Assembly (NCBI GenBank): GCA_963697285.1
Contig: CAVONI010000004.1
Location: forward strand, 1 to 64,000
Length of the DNA: 64,000 nt
Source: JAEUQQ01 sp963697285
Lineage (GTDB): Bacteria; Acidobacteriota; Vicinamibacteria; Vicinamibacterales; JAFNAJ01
Direction: 5' to 3'
Positions 24,489 through 31,925 of the stretch are shown piece after piece (the stretch's first letter is position 1; every line of letters starts with the position of its first letter). Made by a program: the position numbers and the translations under genes. The notes below the pieces were generated by a model, which did no database searches, was not told the origin of the DNA, and saw nothing but the letters and a program-made list of their open reading frames with translations.

Positions 24489-25697
24489 ATGACACACGAG
24501 AACAGGCTCGTCGCAAGCTTCGTCGCTGCCGCAGCGCTCACTGCCGCGGCGCTCGCTGCAGGACTGGGTGCGCCGCTGCGCGCAGCGTCCGAGGAGAAGG
24601 TGGTTGACGTCGTCGACATCGAGGAGTTGTACGCCGCCGTCAACGACCCGGCGAACGCCGGGGCCCTCGTGGTGATCGCGCCGGGCACCTACGCGCTCAC
24701 GGCGCTCGATCCGAACGGGGCGCCTCGGCCAAACGGGGGACGCCTGGAACTCCAGGTCGACATGGGCCTGCAGGGTACGGTCGGCGACCGGAGCGCAGTC
24801 GTCATCAATGCTGCCGGCCTGCCTCTGACGTCCTACGTGACGACGGGCTCGGCCGGGGTGCCACCCGCTCCCACCGGCCCGCTCCGGATGGGGAGGGGCA
24901 CCAACTCGGTCGAGTGGCTCACGATCAGGGACGCCGCCCGGCAGGGCGGCATCGAAACCGACCTCCTCGGGACGGGTCCGGCCTACATCCGCATCGCCCA
25001 CGTCGCGACAACCGGCCACGTTCGCGGGATCGAATTGCGGAACTACGGCCCATGGACGGCCGGGAGGTTCATCGACGCGAGCATCGTAGACAACGACATC
25101 CACGGCAACACGGCCGGATTGGGCGAGGGCATACGAATCGTCAACATCCTGGGCGCGCACGGGAGTCGAATCGTCGCCCGTCTGAGCGGGAACCGCGTTT
25201 ACGGGAATGACATCGGGCTGCTCGTCGTGAACAACGCATCGAACCTCGCGCACATCTCAGTGCTGTCCACCGGTGACCGGTTCTTCGAGAACGGCGGTGG
25301 CACGATCCTCATCGGCGGCCTCGCCTCGAACACCCCGGCCAACGGGAACGGGATCACCTTCGAGGCGCGAGGCAGTGACTTCAGCGACAACAACGGTTTC
25401 GCGGACCTCGACCGAGGCGGCCTGCTCGCCATCGGCGGAGAGAACATCGCCATGCCGAACGGCGCCTCTTACAACACGGTGCGGGTCCTCCTGAAGGGCT
25501 GCCGGCTGGAAGGCAACCAGATCAGGGACCTCGGAGCCTTCGGAGCGCGCTCCAACCCGGGCTCGATTGGAATGCCGGGGACTCACAATCAGGTCGAGGT
25601 GACGCTGACGGGCGGGCGGTTGCCGCGCAACCTCGAGACAGCGGACAGCATTCCCGACGATCCACTTTGGATGAACACGGTGGTTGTGAATCGATGA
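24489..25697 (+). CDS. Secreted right-handed parallel beta-helix protein
   Basis: The protein has 402 residues from ATG 24489, with AAGGAG 7-8 bases upstream; the upstream open frame is not signal-like. Residues 1-36 form a signal peptide ending APLRAAS. The body is Asn/Gly/Ile-rich (ASIVDNDIHGNTAGLGEGIR, SGNRVYGNDIGLLVVNNASN, ARGSDFSDNNGFADLD), matching right-handed beta-helix folds of pectate-lyase/NosD type. No catalytic Asp triad stands out, so it may be structural or carbohydrate-binding. A related unrecognised decayed gene follows immediately. Confidence 0.7.
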   Translation: MTHENRLVASFVAAAALTAAALAAGLGAPLRAASEEKVVDVVDIEELYAAVNDPANAGALVVIAPGTYALTALDPNGAPRPNGGRLELQVDMGLQGTVGDRSAVVINAAGLPLTSYVTTGSAGVPPAPTGPLRMGRGTNSVEWLTIRDAARQGGIETDLLGTGPAYIRIAHVATTGHVRGIELRNYGPWTAGRFIDASIVDNDIHGNTAGLGEGIRIVNILGAHGSRIVARLSGNRVYGNDIGLLVVNNASNLAHISVLSTGDRFFENGGGTILIGGLASNTPANGNGITFEARGSDFSDNNGFADLDRGGLLAIGGENIAMPNGASYNTVRVLLKGCRLEGNQIRDLGAFGARSNPGSIGMPGTHNQVEVTLTGGRLPRNLETADSIPDDPLWMNTVVVNR

Positions 25698-25703
25698 CGC
25701 TGA

Positions 25704-26205
25704 GCGGCGAGCGGCAAGGGCATGACGGTGCGCGCCGTGTCGGTCGATGCGGCGCACGCCGCGTTCACGCACCGCGACAACGCGGTCCTCGTCCAGTTGC
25801 CGCGGCGTTTCGCGAAGGGCGAACGGCTGCGGCTGCGCATCGCCTACGCGGGCGTGCCGGCCTCGGGGCTCAGGATCGTCCCGAACAAGCACGGTGAGCG
25901 CACGTTCTTCAGCGGAGCAGTGGCTCACGCGAGGCGGACTTGTGCGCCTCGATGGCACGTGGCAATACCGCCCTGACACGCAGACCGTCGTGGTCACGCT
26001 CGCGCAACGCGACGCGGCGCGGCTCTTCTCTATGCCGCTGCAGGTGGCCGTCTACACCGAGGGCAGCGCGACGCCCGCGATCAGCACCGTGCAACTCGAC
26101 CAGGCGACGCACGAGTTCGAGATCGCGAGCCCGCGGCCCGTGCGCGTCGTGCTCGACCCGCACCAGTGGGTGCTGATGGAGGCGACGTTCACCGAGGCGC
26201 GCTGA
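25704..26205 (+). pseudogene. M1-family metallopeptidase with its catalytic middle deleted
   Basis: About 25704-25910 reads KGMTVRAVSVDAAHAAFTH through LRIVPNKHGERTFFS, the N-terminal beta domain of M1 aminopeptidases. In a different frame, about 25915-26205 reads RLDGTWQYRPDTQTVVVTL through VLDPHQWVLMEATFTEAR and a stop, which is the extreme C-terminus of the same family. The ~400 residues between them, with GxMEN and HExxH, are absent and the frame changes at the junction. The signal peptide is also missing. This is a deletion derivative, not an indel artefact. Confidence 0.8.
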
Positions 26206-26246
26206 TCGGGTCTGTTGAACCGAGCCCACGATCCGCAGTGAACCCG

Positions 26247-26486
26247 CTATGGGCGCCCAGACCCGGTGTGCTGCGTCCACCTCCGGCAGGCCTGCCTGAC
26301 GTACGCAAGCCGGTCAGCCCCTGTCGGATACCGCCGACGGAACCAGTCCACCTGCTCGAGCACGCCTTCTCGTTCGGCGTGGGAAATCGGCGTCCGCAAA
26401 TAGGCGTCGATCTCCGCGCTCGACAGGCGACGTTCGGCGACGGCATGCAGCCTGGCTCGGAGAATGTCGCGGGAGGACGCGGTCAC
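26247..26486 (-). CDS. 79-residue protein coupled to a nucleotidyltransferase
   Basis: GTG 26486 overlaps the stop of the upstream nucleotidyltransferase (GTGA). The protein is helical and charged (RDILRARLHAVAERRLSSAE, ISHAEREGVLEQVDWFRRRY) with a basic C-terminus. I do not recognise the family. The overlap indicates translational coupling, as in two-gene toxin-antitoxin or AbiE-like modules. Confidence 0.6.
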   Translation of the reverse strand: MTASSRDILRARLHAVAERRLSSAEIDAYLRTPISHAEREGVLEQVDWFRRRYPTGADRLAYVRQACRRWTQHTGSGRP

Positions 26487-26959
26487 CTCTGCTCCTCCTG
26501 CTCGAGGATCTGCAGCAACCGGATGTCCTCGAGGTCCTTCGGGCGCGCCGCGAACCGCTTGGTCAGGATGAGATCGCCAATCGAGGGCAGGTTGACGTTC
26601 GCCGACGCCGACAGTGGCGTGGTCCGCCGCCGGAGCCAGACGTCAGCGAACTCTACCGGCGTTCCGTCGACGGTTGGTACCGAGCGCGCCACCAGGACGT
26701 CGACGCGTTCGTCGTTCTCCAACACGTAGCTCCCGCGCCGCCGTGCCTCGGCGTCCGTATGGGTTGGCACCAGGCCGAACGGGGCAGCCGCCTCGTTGAG
26801 CCTCTCGACGTCCTCGTGGTGAATCCAGAAATCGTAGTCGGCCGTGAGGACCGGCAGACCGAGCACGACCAGCGCACGCCGCCCGATCAGCAGGGCACGG
26901 GCACCGCTCGCCTCTACGGCCTGAAAGAAGGCCAGTTCGTCGAAGTCGCTTCCTCTCAT
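26483..26959 (-). CDS. Nucleotidyltransferase-fold protein (AbiEii/DUF6036-like)
   Basis: The protein has 158 residues from ATG 26959 (MRGSDFDELAFFQAVEASG); a longer frame upstream lacks support. The segment RALLIGRRALVVLGLPVLTA followed by DYDFWIH matches the strand-GG/GR-helix and DxD portion of minimal nucleotidyltransferases. The usual GGxA is GRRA here. The C-terminus (IGDLILTKRFAARPKDLEDI) is the typical AbiEii/DUF6036 helix, with the KxxxxRxKDxxD pattern. A TACACT -10-like box lies 20-25 bases upstream. With the coupled 79-residue partner it may form a TA-like or defence module. That role is inference. Confidence 0.75.
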   Translation of the reverse strand: MRGSDFDELAFFQAVEASGARALLIGRRALVVLGLPVLTADYDFWIHHEDVERLNEAAAPFGLVPTHTDAEARRRGSYVLENDERVDVLVARSVPTVDGTPVEFADVWLRRRTTPLSASANVNLPSIGDLILTKRFAARPKDLEDIRLLQILEQEEQR

Positions 26960-27000
26960 GCACCCTGATCCTGACCACAGTGTAGCCGTTTCATGACTTC

Positions 27001-27042
27001 GCCCGTTGATGGAGACGACGTTCGCCGAGGCGCGCTGATCAG
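27001..27042 (+). repeat. Second copy of an M1-peptidase gene tail
   Basis: Bases 27006-27042 nearly repeat 26172-26208: both encode LMEaTFxEAR-stop and continue GCGCTGATC. The DNA differs at only a few positions across about 34 bases. The two copies flank the nucleotidyltransferase pair as direct repeats. They could be the tails of two tandem peptidase genes, or the footprint of the recombination that removed them. Confidence 0.6.
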
Positions 27043-27146
27043 CGACGATTCGTGCCAACATCGTGGAGCATCAGGCTATGGCGGTCGGTGCGCCGACAGT
27101 AGACTGTCTGGCGTCGGCTGACTCAACGCACGAGAAGGAGCCTCGC

Positions 27147-27965
27147 ATGATTGGTGGGAGATACGGATGGCGCGTGGTCGTCGCGCTGGTCGGACTCGTC
27201 GGGCTCGTCGCGGCGAGCGTGACGGCGCAGCCCGCGCAGAGCACGCAGCCCGCGCAGGGCACGCAGAAACCGTTCGAGCCCGTCAGTGGCCAGGGTGGCA
27301 AGGACGTCGTCTGGGTGCCGACCCCGCAGGGAACGGTTGACAAGATGCTCGAGCTGACCGAGGTCACGGCGAACGACTACGTGATCGATCTCGGGTCGGG
27401 CAATGGCATCACGGTGATCACCGCCGCGAAAAAGGGCGCCACGGCACTTGGCGTCGAGTTCAACCCAGACATGGTGGCGCTGTCTGAGCGCCTGGCGCGC
27501 GAGGCCGGCGTGTCGCACAAGGCCACGTTCGTGCGTGGCGATCTGTTCGAAACCGACCTCTCGAAGGCCACGGTCATCACGCTGTTCCTGCTGCCCGATC
27601 TCAACCTGAAGCTCCGCCCGAAGCTGCTCGACCTCAAGCCCGGCACGCGTGTGGCGTCGAACACGTTCACCATGGACGACTGGGAACCCGACGCCAAGGA
27701 AACCCTGCCCGACTGCACGTCGTGGTGCACGGCGATGGCATGGGTGGTACCGGCCAAGGTCGCGGGCACGTGGCAACTCGGCCAGCAAGCGCTCACGCTC
27801 ACGCAGCAGTTCCAGGTAATCTCTGGCACGCTCGACGCAACGCCGATCACGGCCGGCAGGTTGAAGGGCGACGTGATCACGTTCACCGCCGGCAGCCGCG
27901 CGTTTACGGGCCGCGTCACCGGCAACACCATGACCGGCGCCGGGTGGTCGGCCATCAGGAAGTAG
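27147..27965 (+). CDS. Exported class I SAM-dependent methyltransferase
   Basis: The protein has 272 residues from ATG 27147, with AAGGAG 7 bases upstream. Residues 1-28 are a Sec signal with a hydrophobic GLVGLVAASVTAQ core, then a Gln/Pro/Thr-rich spacer. The methyltransferase motif I is DYVIDLGSGNGITVI, motif II is ALGVEFNPDMVALSERLA, and motif IV-like is KATVITLFLLPDLNLKLRPK. The C-terminal ~80 residues (VAGTWQLGQQALTLTQQFQV) form an Ig/lipocalin-like beta domain. Exported methyltransferases of this two-part type recur in Proteobacteria and Acidobacteriota. The substrate and source of SAM outside the cytoplasm are unclear. Confidence 0.75.
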   Translation: MIGGRYGWRVVVALVGLVGLVAASVTAQPAQSTQPAQGTQKPFEPVSGQGGKDVVWVPTPQGTVDKMLELTEVTANDYVIDLGSGNGITVITAAKKGATALGVEFNPDMVALSERLAREAGVSHKATFVRGDLFETDLSKATVITLFLLPDLNLKLRPKLLDLKPGTRVASNTFTMDDWEPDAKETLPDCTSWCTAMAWVVPAKVAGTWQLGQQALTLTQQFQVISGTLDATPITAGRLKGDVITFTAGSRAFTGRVTGNTMTGAGWSAIRK

Positions 27966-28130
27966 CAGCGGGCTGGCCGGCGACGCCGTGCGTCGCATGT
28001 GAAGCAGCGTCGTGATGGTGCGCCAGGAGGGCGCCTGGCCGCGGCGATAGTCGGGACGAAGATCCGGCGTTTCGCCTTGGCCCCGATCATCTCACGGCCT
28101 GTTCGACATTCGTCGGCCGGATTCGCAAGA

Positions 28131-28301
28131 CTGCTCGCACCCCGACAGGAACGGCCCGAGCAACTCGAGAATCTGGTCGACCTGGGCTGCGACCTCGGCC
28201 AGGGGTTCCTGTTGGCACGGCCGCTCACGGGCGATGCCGTGCTCGGTCTCGATCTCGGCCGACGTCAGCGGCTCGGCCCCCTTGCGCGCCCCTTTCGCTG
28301 A
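28131..28301 (+). pseudogene. C-terminal remnant of an EAL (c-di-GMP phosphodiesterase) domain
   Basis: One frame reads RPEQLENLVDLGCDLGQGFL followed by LARPLTGDAV and a stop at 28299-28301. The LGCDLGQGFLLARPL stretch is the very distinctive last strand and loop of EAL domains. The rest of the domain, including the EAL and catalytic residues, is not present upstream. Part of the 27966-28130 stretch also resembles the repeated fragment at 6.2 kb (CRTGREMIG on the minus strand, about 28090-28115). No intact gene lies between 27966 and 28357. Confidence 0.7.
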
Positions 28302-28357
28302 CGGCTATCCTTCGTGGACCTGCGATTGGCCACCCAGGGCCGCCGGAGGTACCCGCC

Positions 28358-28636
28358 ATGACGACCAAATCAGAGACGACCTGCACCACCAACGTCGAGG
28401 GTATCGCCTACTCGGCGACGCTCGGTACGGCGATAGCCAAGTACGGTCTCTACGAGGCGCGGCCTTCATCCAGTTACCGTGTGACGTTGCGCGCAAACGG
28501 GGTCGTTGTCGGGACAGGCCTGTGGGACGGCGCCGTGATCCTCAGTGGAGCGCACGTGGACGGCGATCCCGCCGTGGAGCAACGGGTCTTCAGTGCCCTG
28601 CAGCGCGCGCTCGCCGCTCGCGATACCCGCTTGTGA
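28358..28636 (+). CDS. 92-residue hypothetical protein
   Basis: ATG 28358 is preceded by GGAGG about 10 bases upstream. The protein (MTTKSETTCTTNVEGIAYSA, then VTLRANGVVVGTGLWDGAVI) is acidic-neutral and beta-rich without a signal peptide. I do not recognise the family. The ribosome site and reading-frame composition make it a plausible real gene. Confidence 0.45.
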   Translation: MTTKSETTCTTNVEGIAYSATLGTAIAKYGLYEARPSSSYRVTLRANGVVVGTGLWDGAVILSGAHVDGDPAVEQRVFSALQRALAARDTRL

Positions 28637-28771
28637 CGAACGCGCCGCCGGTCGAACAGGTACGCGCCTTGTCCTTTGCGCTCCAGCTGGCTAGCGGCCA
28701 TCGACGCGAAGTCGACCTGGAGCACAGGCGTTTCGCCGCGACCGGCGGCAGCGTCGGCGGTGTTCTTCGCC

Positions 28772-28990
28772 CTACAGCGTCGCGAGGATCCTGTTGGCGG
28801 CGGAGATCAACGCCTGCTCGTCGGCAGGCGTGATGCGCCTCGCGGGCAACGCCTGCACTTCATTGATGAACGCGCGCAGGGCCCCCATCGCGCCATGGCG
28901 CTTGCCGCGGTCAGCCTGGCGCTGGGCGTTCTCCAGTTTCTGCAGCAGGCTCCGGCGGATGCCGTCGGCGCCGCGGCCGCCGATCGACAG
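28772..28990 (-). pseudogene. Orphan FIMAH-domain fragment
   Basis: The frame contains RRSLLQKLENAQRQADRGKR, AMGALRAFINEVQALPARRI and PADEQALISAANRILATL with a stop at 28772. This is the FIMAH pattern found at the C-terminus of large secreted proteins (SLLxKLxxA, then AFINEVQ, then LIxxANxI). No start codon with a ribosome site lies in frame, and the large extracellular part that normally precedes it is absent. It appears to be a leftover C-terminus. Confidence 0.65.
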
Positions 28991-29050
28991 ATCCACAACA
29001 CGTGGGACGGCACCAATCGTCGCTTCGTCTCGGAAATGACACAATAGACT

Positions 29051-29066
29051 GTTGCGAATACGCAAC
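29051..29066 (+). promoter_or_regulatory. Inverted repeat upstream of the XRE regulator
   Basis: GTTGCG-AATA-CGCAAC is a perfect 6-4-6 palindrome, 22 bases before the GTG of the XRE gene. A further TTGCA half-site lies at 29073-29077. It is a likely autoregulatory operator. The core promoter hexamers could not be fixed with confidence; TAGACT at 29045 is a candidate -35. Confidence 0.5.
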
Positions 29067-29087
29067 GACTTGTTGCATCATATCCAT

Positions 29088-29363
29088 GTGGCTACCTCGG
29101 ACAGGCACCGGATCCATAACCGCTTGCTGGTGCTCCGGGCTGAACGGAACCTGACGCGCCAGCAGCTCGCGGATGCAGTCGGCGTCAACTCCCAGACGGT
29201 CGGCTTTCTCGAACGGGGCGACTACAGCCCGAGTCTCGATCTGGCCATGCGCCTCAGCGAGTTCTTCGGACTGCCGATCGAGGCGATCTTCGCACGCACG
29301 CCGTTCAAGCCGCTGACCGAGGAGATCTACGGAACCGGCGATCACCGCCGGCGCAAGGAGTGA
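29088..29363 (+). CDS. XRE-family transcriptional regulator
   Basis: The protein has 91 residues from GTG 29088; the earlier TTG in frame lies inside the palindrome. There is no Shine-Dalgarno, so a leaderless transcript is possible. A single Cro/CI HTH occupies residues 8-62 (LLVLRAERNLTRQQLADAVG, then NSQTVGFLERGDYSPSLDLA, AMRLSEFFGLPIEAIF). It is of the compact YozG-like type usually followed by a membrane gene, and here the next gene starts 3 bases downstream. It is likely a repressor of its own operon. Confidence 0.85.
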   Translation: MATSDRHRIHNRLLVLRAERNLTRQQLADAVGVNSQTVGFLERGDYSPSLDLAMRLSEFFGLPIEAIFARTPFKPLTEEIYGTGDHRRRKE

Positions 29364-29366
29364 CGC

Positions 29367-29891
29367 ATGGACAGAGCGCTTCGAGGCGTCTCATTCGAAA
29401 CCCGCACGCGGCGACGGGCCGTCGTCGTAAGCCTGTATGCCAGCTACGCCGCGCTCGTGTCGTGCTTTGCAGGAGCCGACCGCTCCGGGCTCGGCTTGCT
29501 GGCGCTGCTCGCGCTCCTTCCGATCGGCGCATGGCTCATCTGGTCCTACCTGGCGCTTTCGCAGATCGCGCTGCCGTACGCGGCCGAAGGCGTCGGCGTG
29601 AAGCTGCCGCCCCTGGACGAACGCCAACTGCAGGTGCGCGACCGGGCGTTCTATCGCGCGTATCAGCTGCTGTCGTCTGTCGCCGGTCTCTGGATCGTGT
29701 ACGAGACGATCGCGCGCACGAGCGAGCGTCAGTGGTTCTGGCTGCCGGTGGGCTTCGACCAGTACCAGGCGGTCGTGTGGGGATACCTGCTGCTCGCGAT
29801 GACGCTCCCAAGCGCCGTCATCGCGTGGACCGAGCCGGATCCAGCCGTGACGGACGGCGGCGAGGTGGAATGGCGAGTCTCTCGGGACTGA
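29367..29891 (+). CDS. Four-segment membrane protein paired with XRE regulator
   Basis: The protein has 174 residues from ATG 29367, which follows CAAGGAG by 8 bases. Predicted membrane helices lie near residues 20-38, 42-62, 95-115 and 130-152. LPPLDERQLQVRDRAFYRAY lies in the central cytoplasmic loop. Its layout is like the DUF2178-type membrane partners of small XRE regulators. The function is unknown. The last 22 bases overlap the SpoIIE-type phosphatase gene. Confidence 0.65.
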   Translation: MDRALRGVSFETRTRRRAVVVSLYASYAALVSCFAGADRSGLGLLALLALLPIGAWLIWSYLALSQIALPYAAEGVGVKLPPLDERQLQVRDRAFYRAYQLLSSVAGLWIVYETIARTSERQWFWLPVGFDQYQAVVWGYLLLAMTLPSAVIAWTEPDPAVTDGGEVEWRVSRD

Positions 29892-30835
29892 CGCGGCCAC
29901 TGACGCGCGGCGCGTCGACCGCGCCCGCGCGGCTGCGACGCGCCGCGATGGCGGCCGCCACGTTGTGGATCCTGGCGGTCGCACTCGGGTGGTGGATCGC
30001 GGATCCGCGTCCCGGCCTCTTCGTCGCCGCGGCGGTTGTGCTCGCGGCGACCGGGGTTCACGTGAACGGGATCATCGGCGCGGACGTCGCCCGCCGAGAC
30101 GAGCTGCAGCGCGACCTGCAGGCCGCGCGCCGGATTCAGCAGTCACTGCTCCCCTCGTCGGCGCCCGCGGTTCAGCATGCCGAGTTCGCCATGGCGTGCA
30201 GGATGTGCCGCGACGTCGGGGGCGACTGCGTGGATGCCGTCGTGCTCGACGATCATCGGCTCGCCCTGTTCGTCGGCGATGTCTCGGGCAAGGGGATCGC
30301 GGCCGCGCTCGTCATGTCGGGCCTCCAGGCCGCGTTCAGGACGATGGTGGTGGCGGGGACGCCGCTGGCCGGAATTGCGTCCGCGCTCGACCGCCTGCTG
30401 CTCGAGCGGGGATCCGAGCGCTACGCGACCGGCATCCTCCTGACGCTCGACACACGCGCGGCACGGATCGAGTACGTCAACGCCGGCCACCTGCCATTGC
30501 TTGTCCACAGCTCGTCGCACACGACCATGCTCGATGCGACCGGACCGCCGCTCGGATTGCTCCCGGGCATTGATCGGCCGTCGACGCTCCATGAACTGCC
30601 CTCCGGCAGCACCCTCGTGCTGGTCACCGACGGGATCACGGAACGAATGCAGGCCGACACAGAGTTCGGCATTCAAGGCGTGCACTCGACCCTGGACCGC
30701 TCGGGCGACGAGACGGCCTCCGCCGTGGTGACCCGGATCCTCGACGACTGCCAGGCCCATGCAGGCGGCGCACCGGTCGAGGACGACATGACCGTCGTCG
30801 TCGTGAAGGTGAGCGTCCGGGCCCCCTGCGCCTGA
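29870..30835 (+). CDS. Membrane-anchored PP2C-type phosphatase (SpoIIE/RsbU domain)
   Basis: The protein has 321 residues from ATG 29870, with GAGGTGG just upstream. Two TM helices (LRRAAMAAATLWILAVALGW, FVAAAVVLAATGVH) are followed by a short coiled segment (ARRDELQRDLQAARRIQQSL). The SpoIIE/PP2C domain spans about residues 95-310, with RDVGGDCVDAVVLD, ALFVGDVSGKGIAAALVMSG and LVLVTDGITERMQ. These contain the metal-binding aspartates, including DD in the final VEDDMTVVVVK. It likely dephosphorylates an anti-sigma-antagonist-type protein. No STAS or anti-sigma partner is encoded nearby. Confidence 0.85.
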   Translation: MASLSGLTRPLTRGASTAPARLRRAAMAAATLWILAVALGWWIADPRPGLFVAAAVVLAATGVHVNGIIGADVARRDELQRDLQAARRIQQSLLPSSAPAVQHAEFAMACRMCRDVGGDCVDAVVLDDHRLALFVGDVSGKGIAAALVMSGLQAAFRTMVVAGTPLAGIASALDRLLLERGSERYATGILLTLDTRAARIEYVNAGHLPLLVHSSSHTTMLDATGPPLGLLPGIDRPSTLHELPSGSTLVLVTDGITERMQADTEFGIQGVHSTLDRSGDETASAVVTRILDDCQAHAGGAPVEDDMTVVVVKVSVRAPCA

Positions 30836-31281
30836 CGCCGGTCAAGATGCCGAGCAGGGGGCAGCTTCCCCGACGCCGTGCCCAGGCGGACGCCACCGGT
30901 AGAGTCGGTGTCGGTCGAGCGTCTGGCGGAGGCGGAAGGCGTCTATGTCCGCAGGATCCTTTCCATCGCCCTGCCGCGCGGGACGTCCGGATCGACGCGG
31001 TGCTGACAAGCGCACCCTCGTGGACTTTGGCCTCCACCTCAATCAGCCAGAGCGGAACCTTAAGTCACTCGGCTCGCAGAACTCCTCCTCGCCGGTTGTT
31101 CGAGGTTGTCGAGCTGAGTTGAATCGTCCCTTCGCACCGGTCTTGCACGCGCACGATTACCTGCGGAAGAAGAGTACCGGTCCGTCGTGTCGAATCGCTA
31201 CCTGAATGACCGCGCGGAGTCGTCGACCGTCCGCGTCCTGACCTCAGCCACCCGGGCCCACAACCACCGAAGGGAGTTCCG
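30836..31281. other. Intergenic stretch with a decayed fragment near 30945
   Basis: There is no intact gene. On the minus strand near 30945-30985, RGRAMERILRT followed by TAG repeats the tail of the fragment at 6167-6300 (RGKAMDKILRT). The DNA TCCGCAGGATC-T/C-T is shared. I recognise nothing else. Confidence 0.35.
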
Positions 31282-31872
31282 ATGATCAAGCGAAGCACCG
31301 TCGTCACCGTCCTGACCCTCGCGCTGGTCACAACGACCTTTGCCGCATTCGGATCGGCGCAGGGTAACAATGCCATCCCCGAGCGGCTCGGCCGCATCGA
31401 GTCGGCGCTCTCGCGACTGCTCGGGTTGCTCCCGCCCGACCCGACGCCGCTGAATCAGACCCGGCTACTGATTCCCTTTGCTACTAACCTGTCAGGCTTC
31501 GATACCGGAATCGCCATCGCGAACACCGGCCTCGACAGCACCGGTGAGGTCGGCGTCGCGGGCCGGTGCACGTTCCACTATTTCGGCCGCCTGAGCGACG
31601 GAGCACCGGTGAACCAGGCACAGACCACAGACAGGGAAGTGGTGCCCGGGGAGACCTTCACGTTCGCGTTGAGCGCGGGGGGCGGCCTCGGCTTGACCGG
31701 ACTGCCGGGCTTCCAGGGGTACATCGAGGTGGACTGCGCGTTCCCATTCGCACATGGGTTCTCGTTCGTCACCGATGGGCCCGTCGGGCAGGCCCGGGTT
31801 GCGTCGAGTGCCCCGGCTCTCGTGCTGCCGCGGGTCCGCACGAACACGACGATTGAAGGTCTCGGGCAGTAG
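31282..31872 (+). CDS. Secreted beta-rich protein of unknown function
   Basis: The protein has 196 residues from ATG 31282, following GAAGGGAGTTCCG. Residues 1-26 form a signal peptide (TTTFAAFGSAQG). A helical stretch (ERLGRIESALSRLLGLL) precedes a beta domain starting RLLIPFATNLSGFDTGIAIA, with FHYFGRLSDG and GFQGYIEVDCAFPFAHGFSF. Similar IPFxTNxxGFDTGIAIAN-type domains are found in acidobacterial surface proteins, possibly adhesion or surface-layer-like. The specific role is unknown. Confidence 0.65.
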   Translation: MIKRSTVVTVLTLALVTTTFAAFGSAQGNNAIPERLGRIESALSRLLGLLPPDPTPLNQTRLLIPFATNLSGFDTGIAIANTGLDSTGEVGVAGRCTFHYFGRLSDGAPVNQAQTTDREVVPGETFTFALSAGGGLGLTGLPGFQGYIEVDCAFPFAHGFSFVTDGPVGQARVASSAPALVLPRVRTNTTIEGLGQ

Positions 31873-31887
31873 CAGGCCACGGTTGAC

Positions 31888-31919
31888 GATGCCGGGGTGA
31901 GGGCCCTCGCCCCGGCATC
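31888..31919. terminator. Bidirectional hairpin terminator
   Basis: GATGCCGGGG (31888-31897) pairs exactly with CCCCGGCATC (31910-31919), and the inner GAGGG/CCCTC extends the stem. It lies between two convergent genes (stops at 31872 and 31926), so it can serve both. Confidence 0.75.
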
Positions 31920-31925
31920 ACGCCC

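Noticed and set aside
25703..26205. Whether the M1 fragments are two short real genes
   Set aside because: The pieces are parts of one domain set, without signal peptide, ribosome site or the catalytic centre, so I treat them as a pseudogene.
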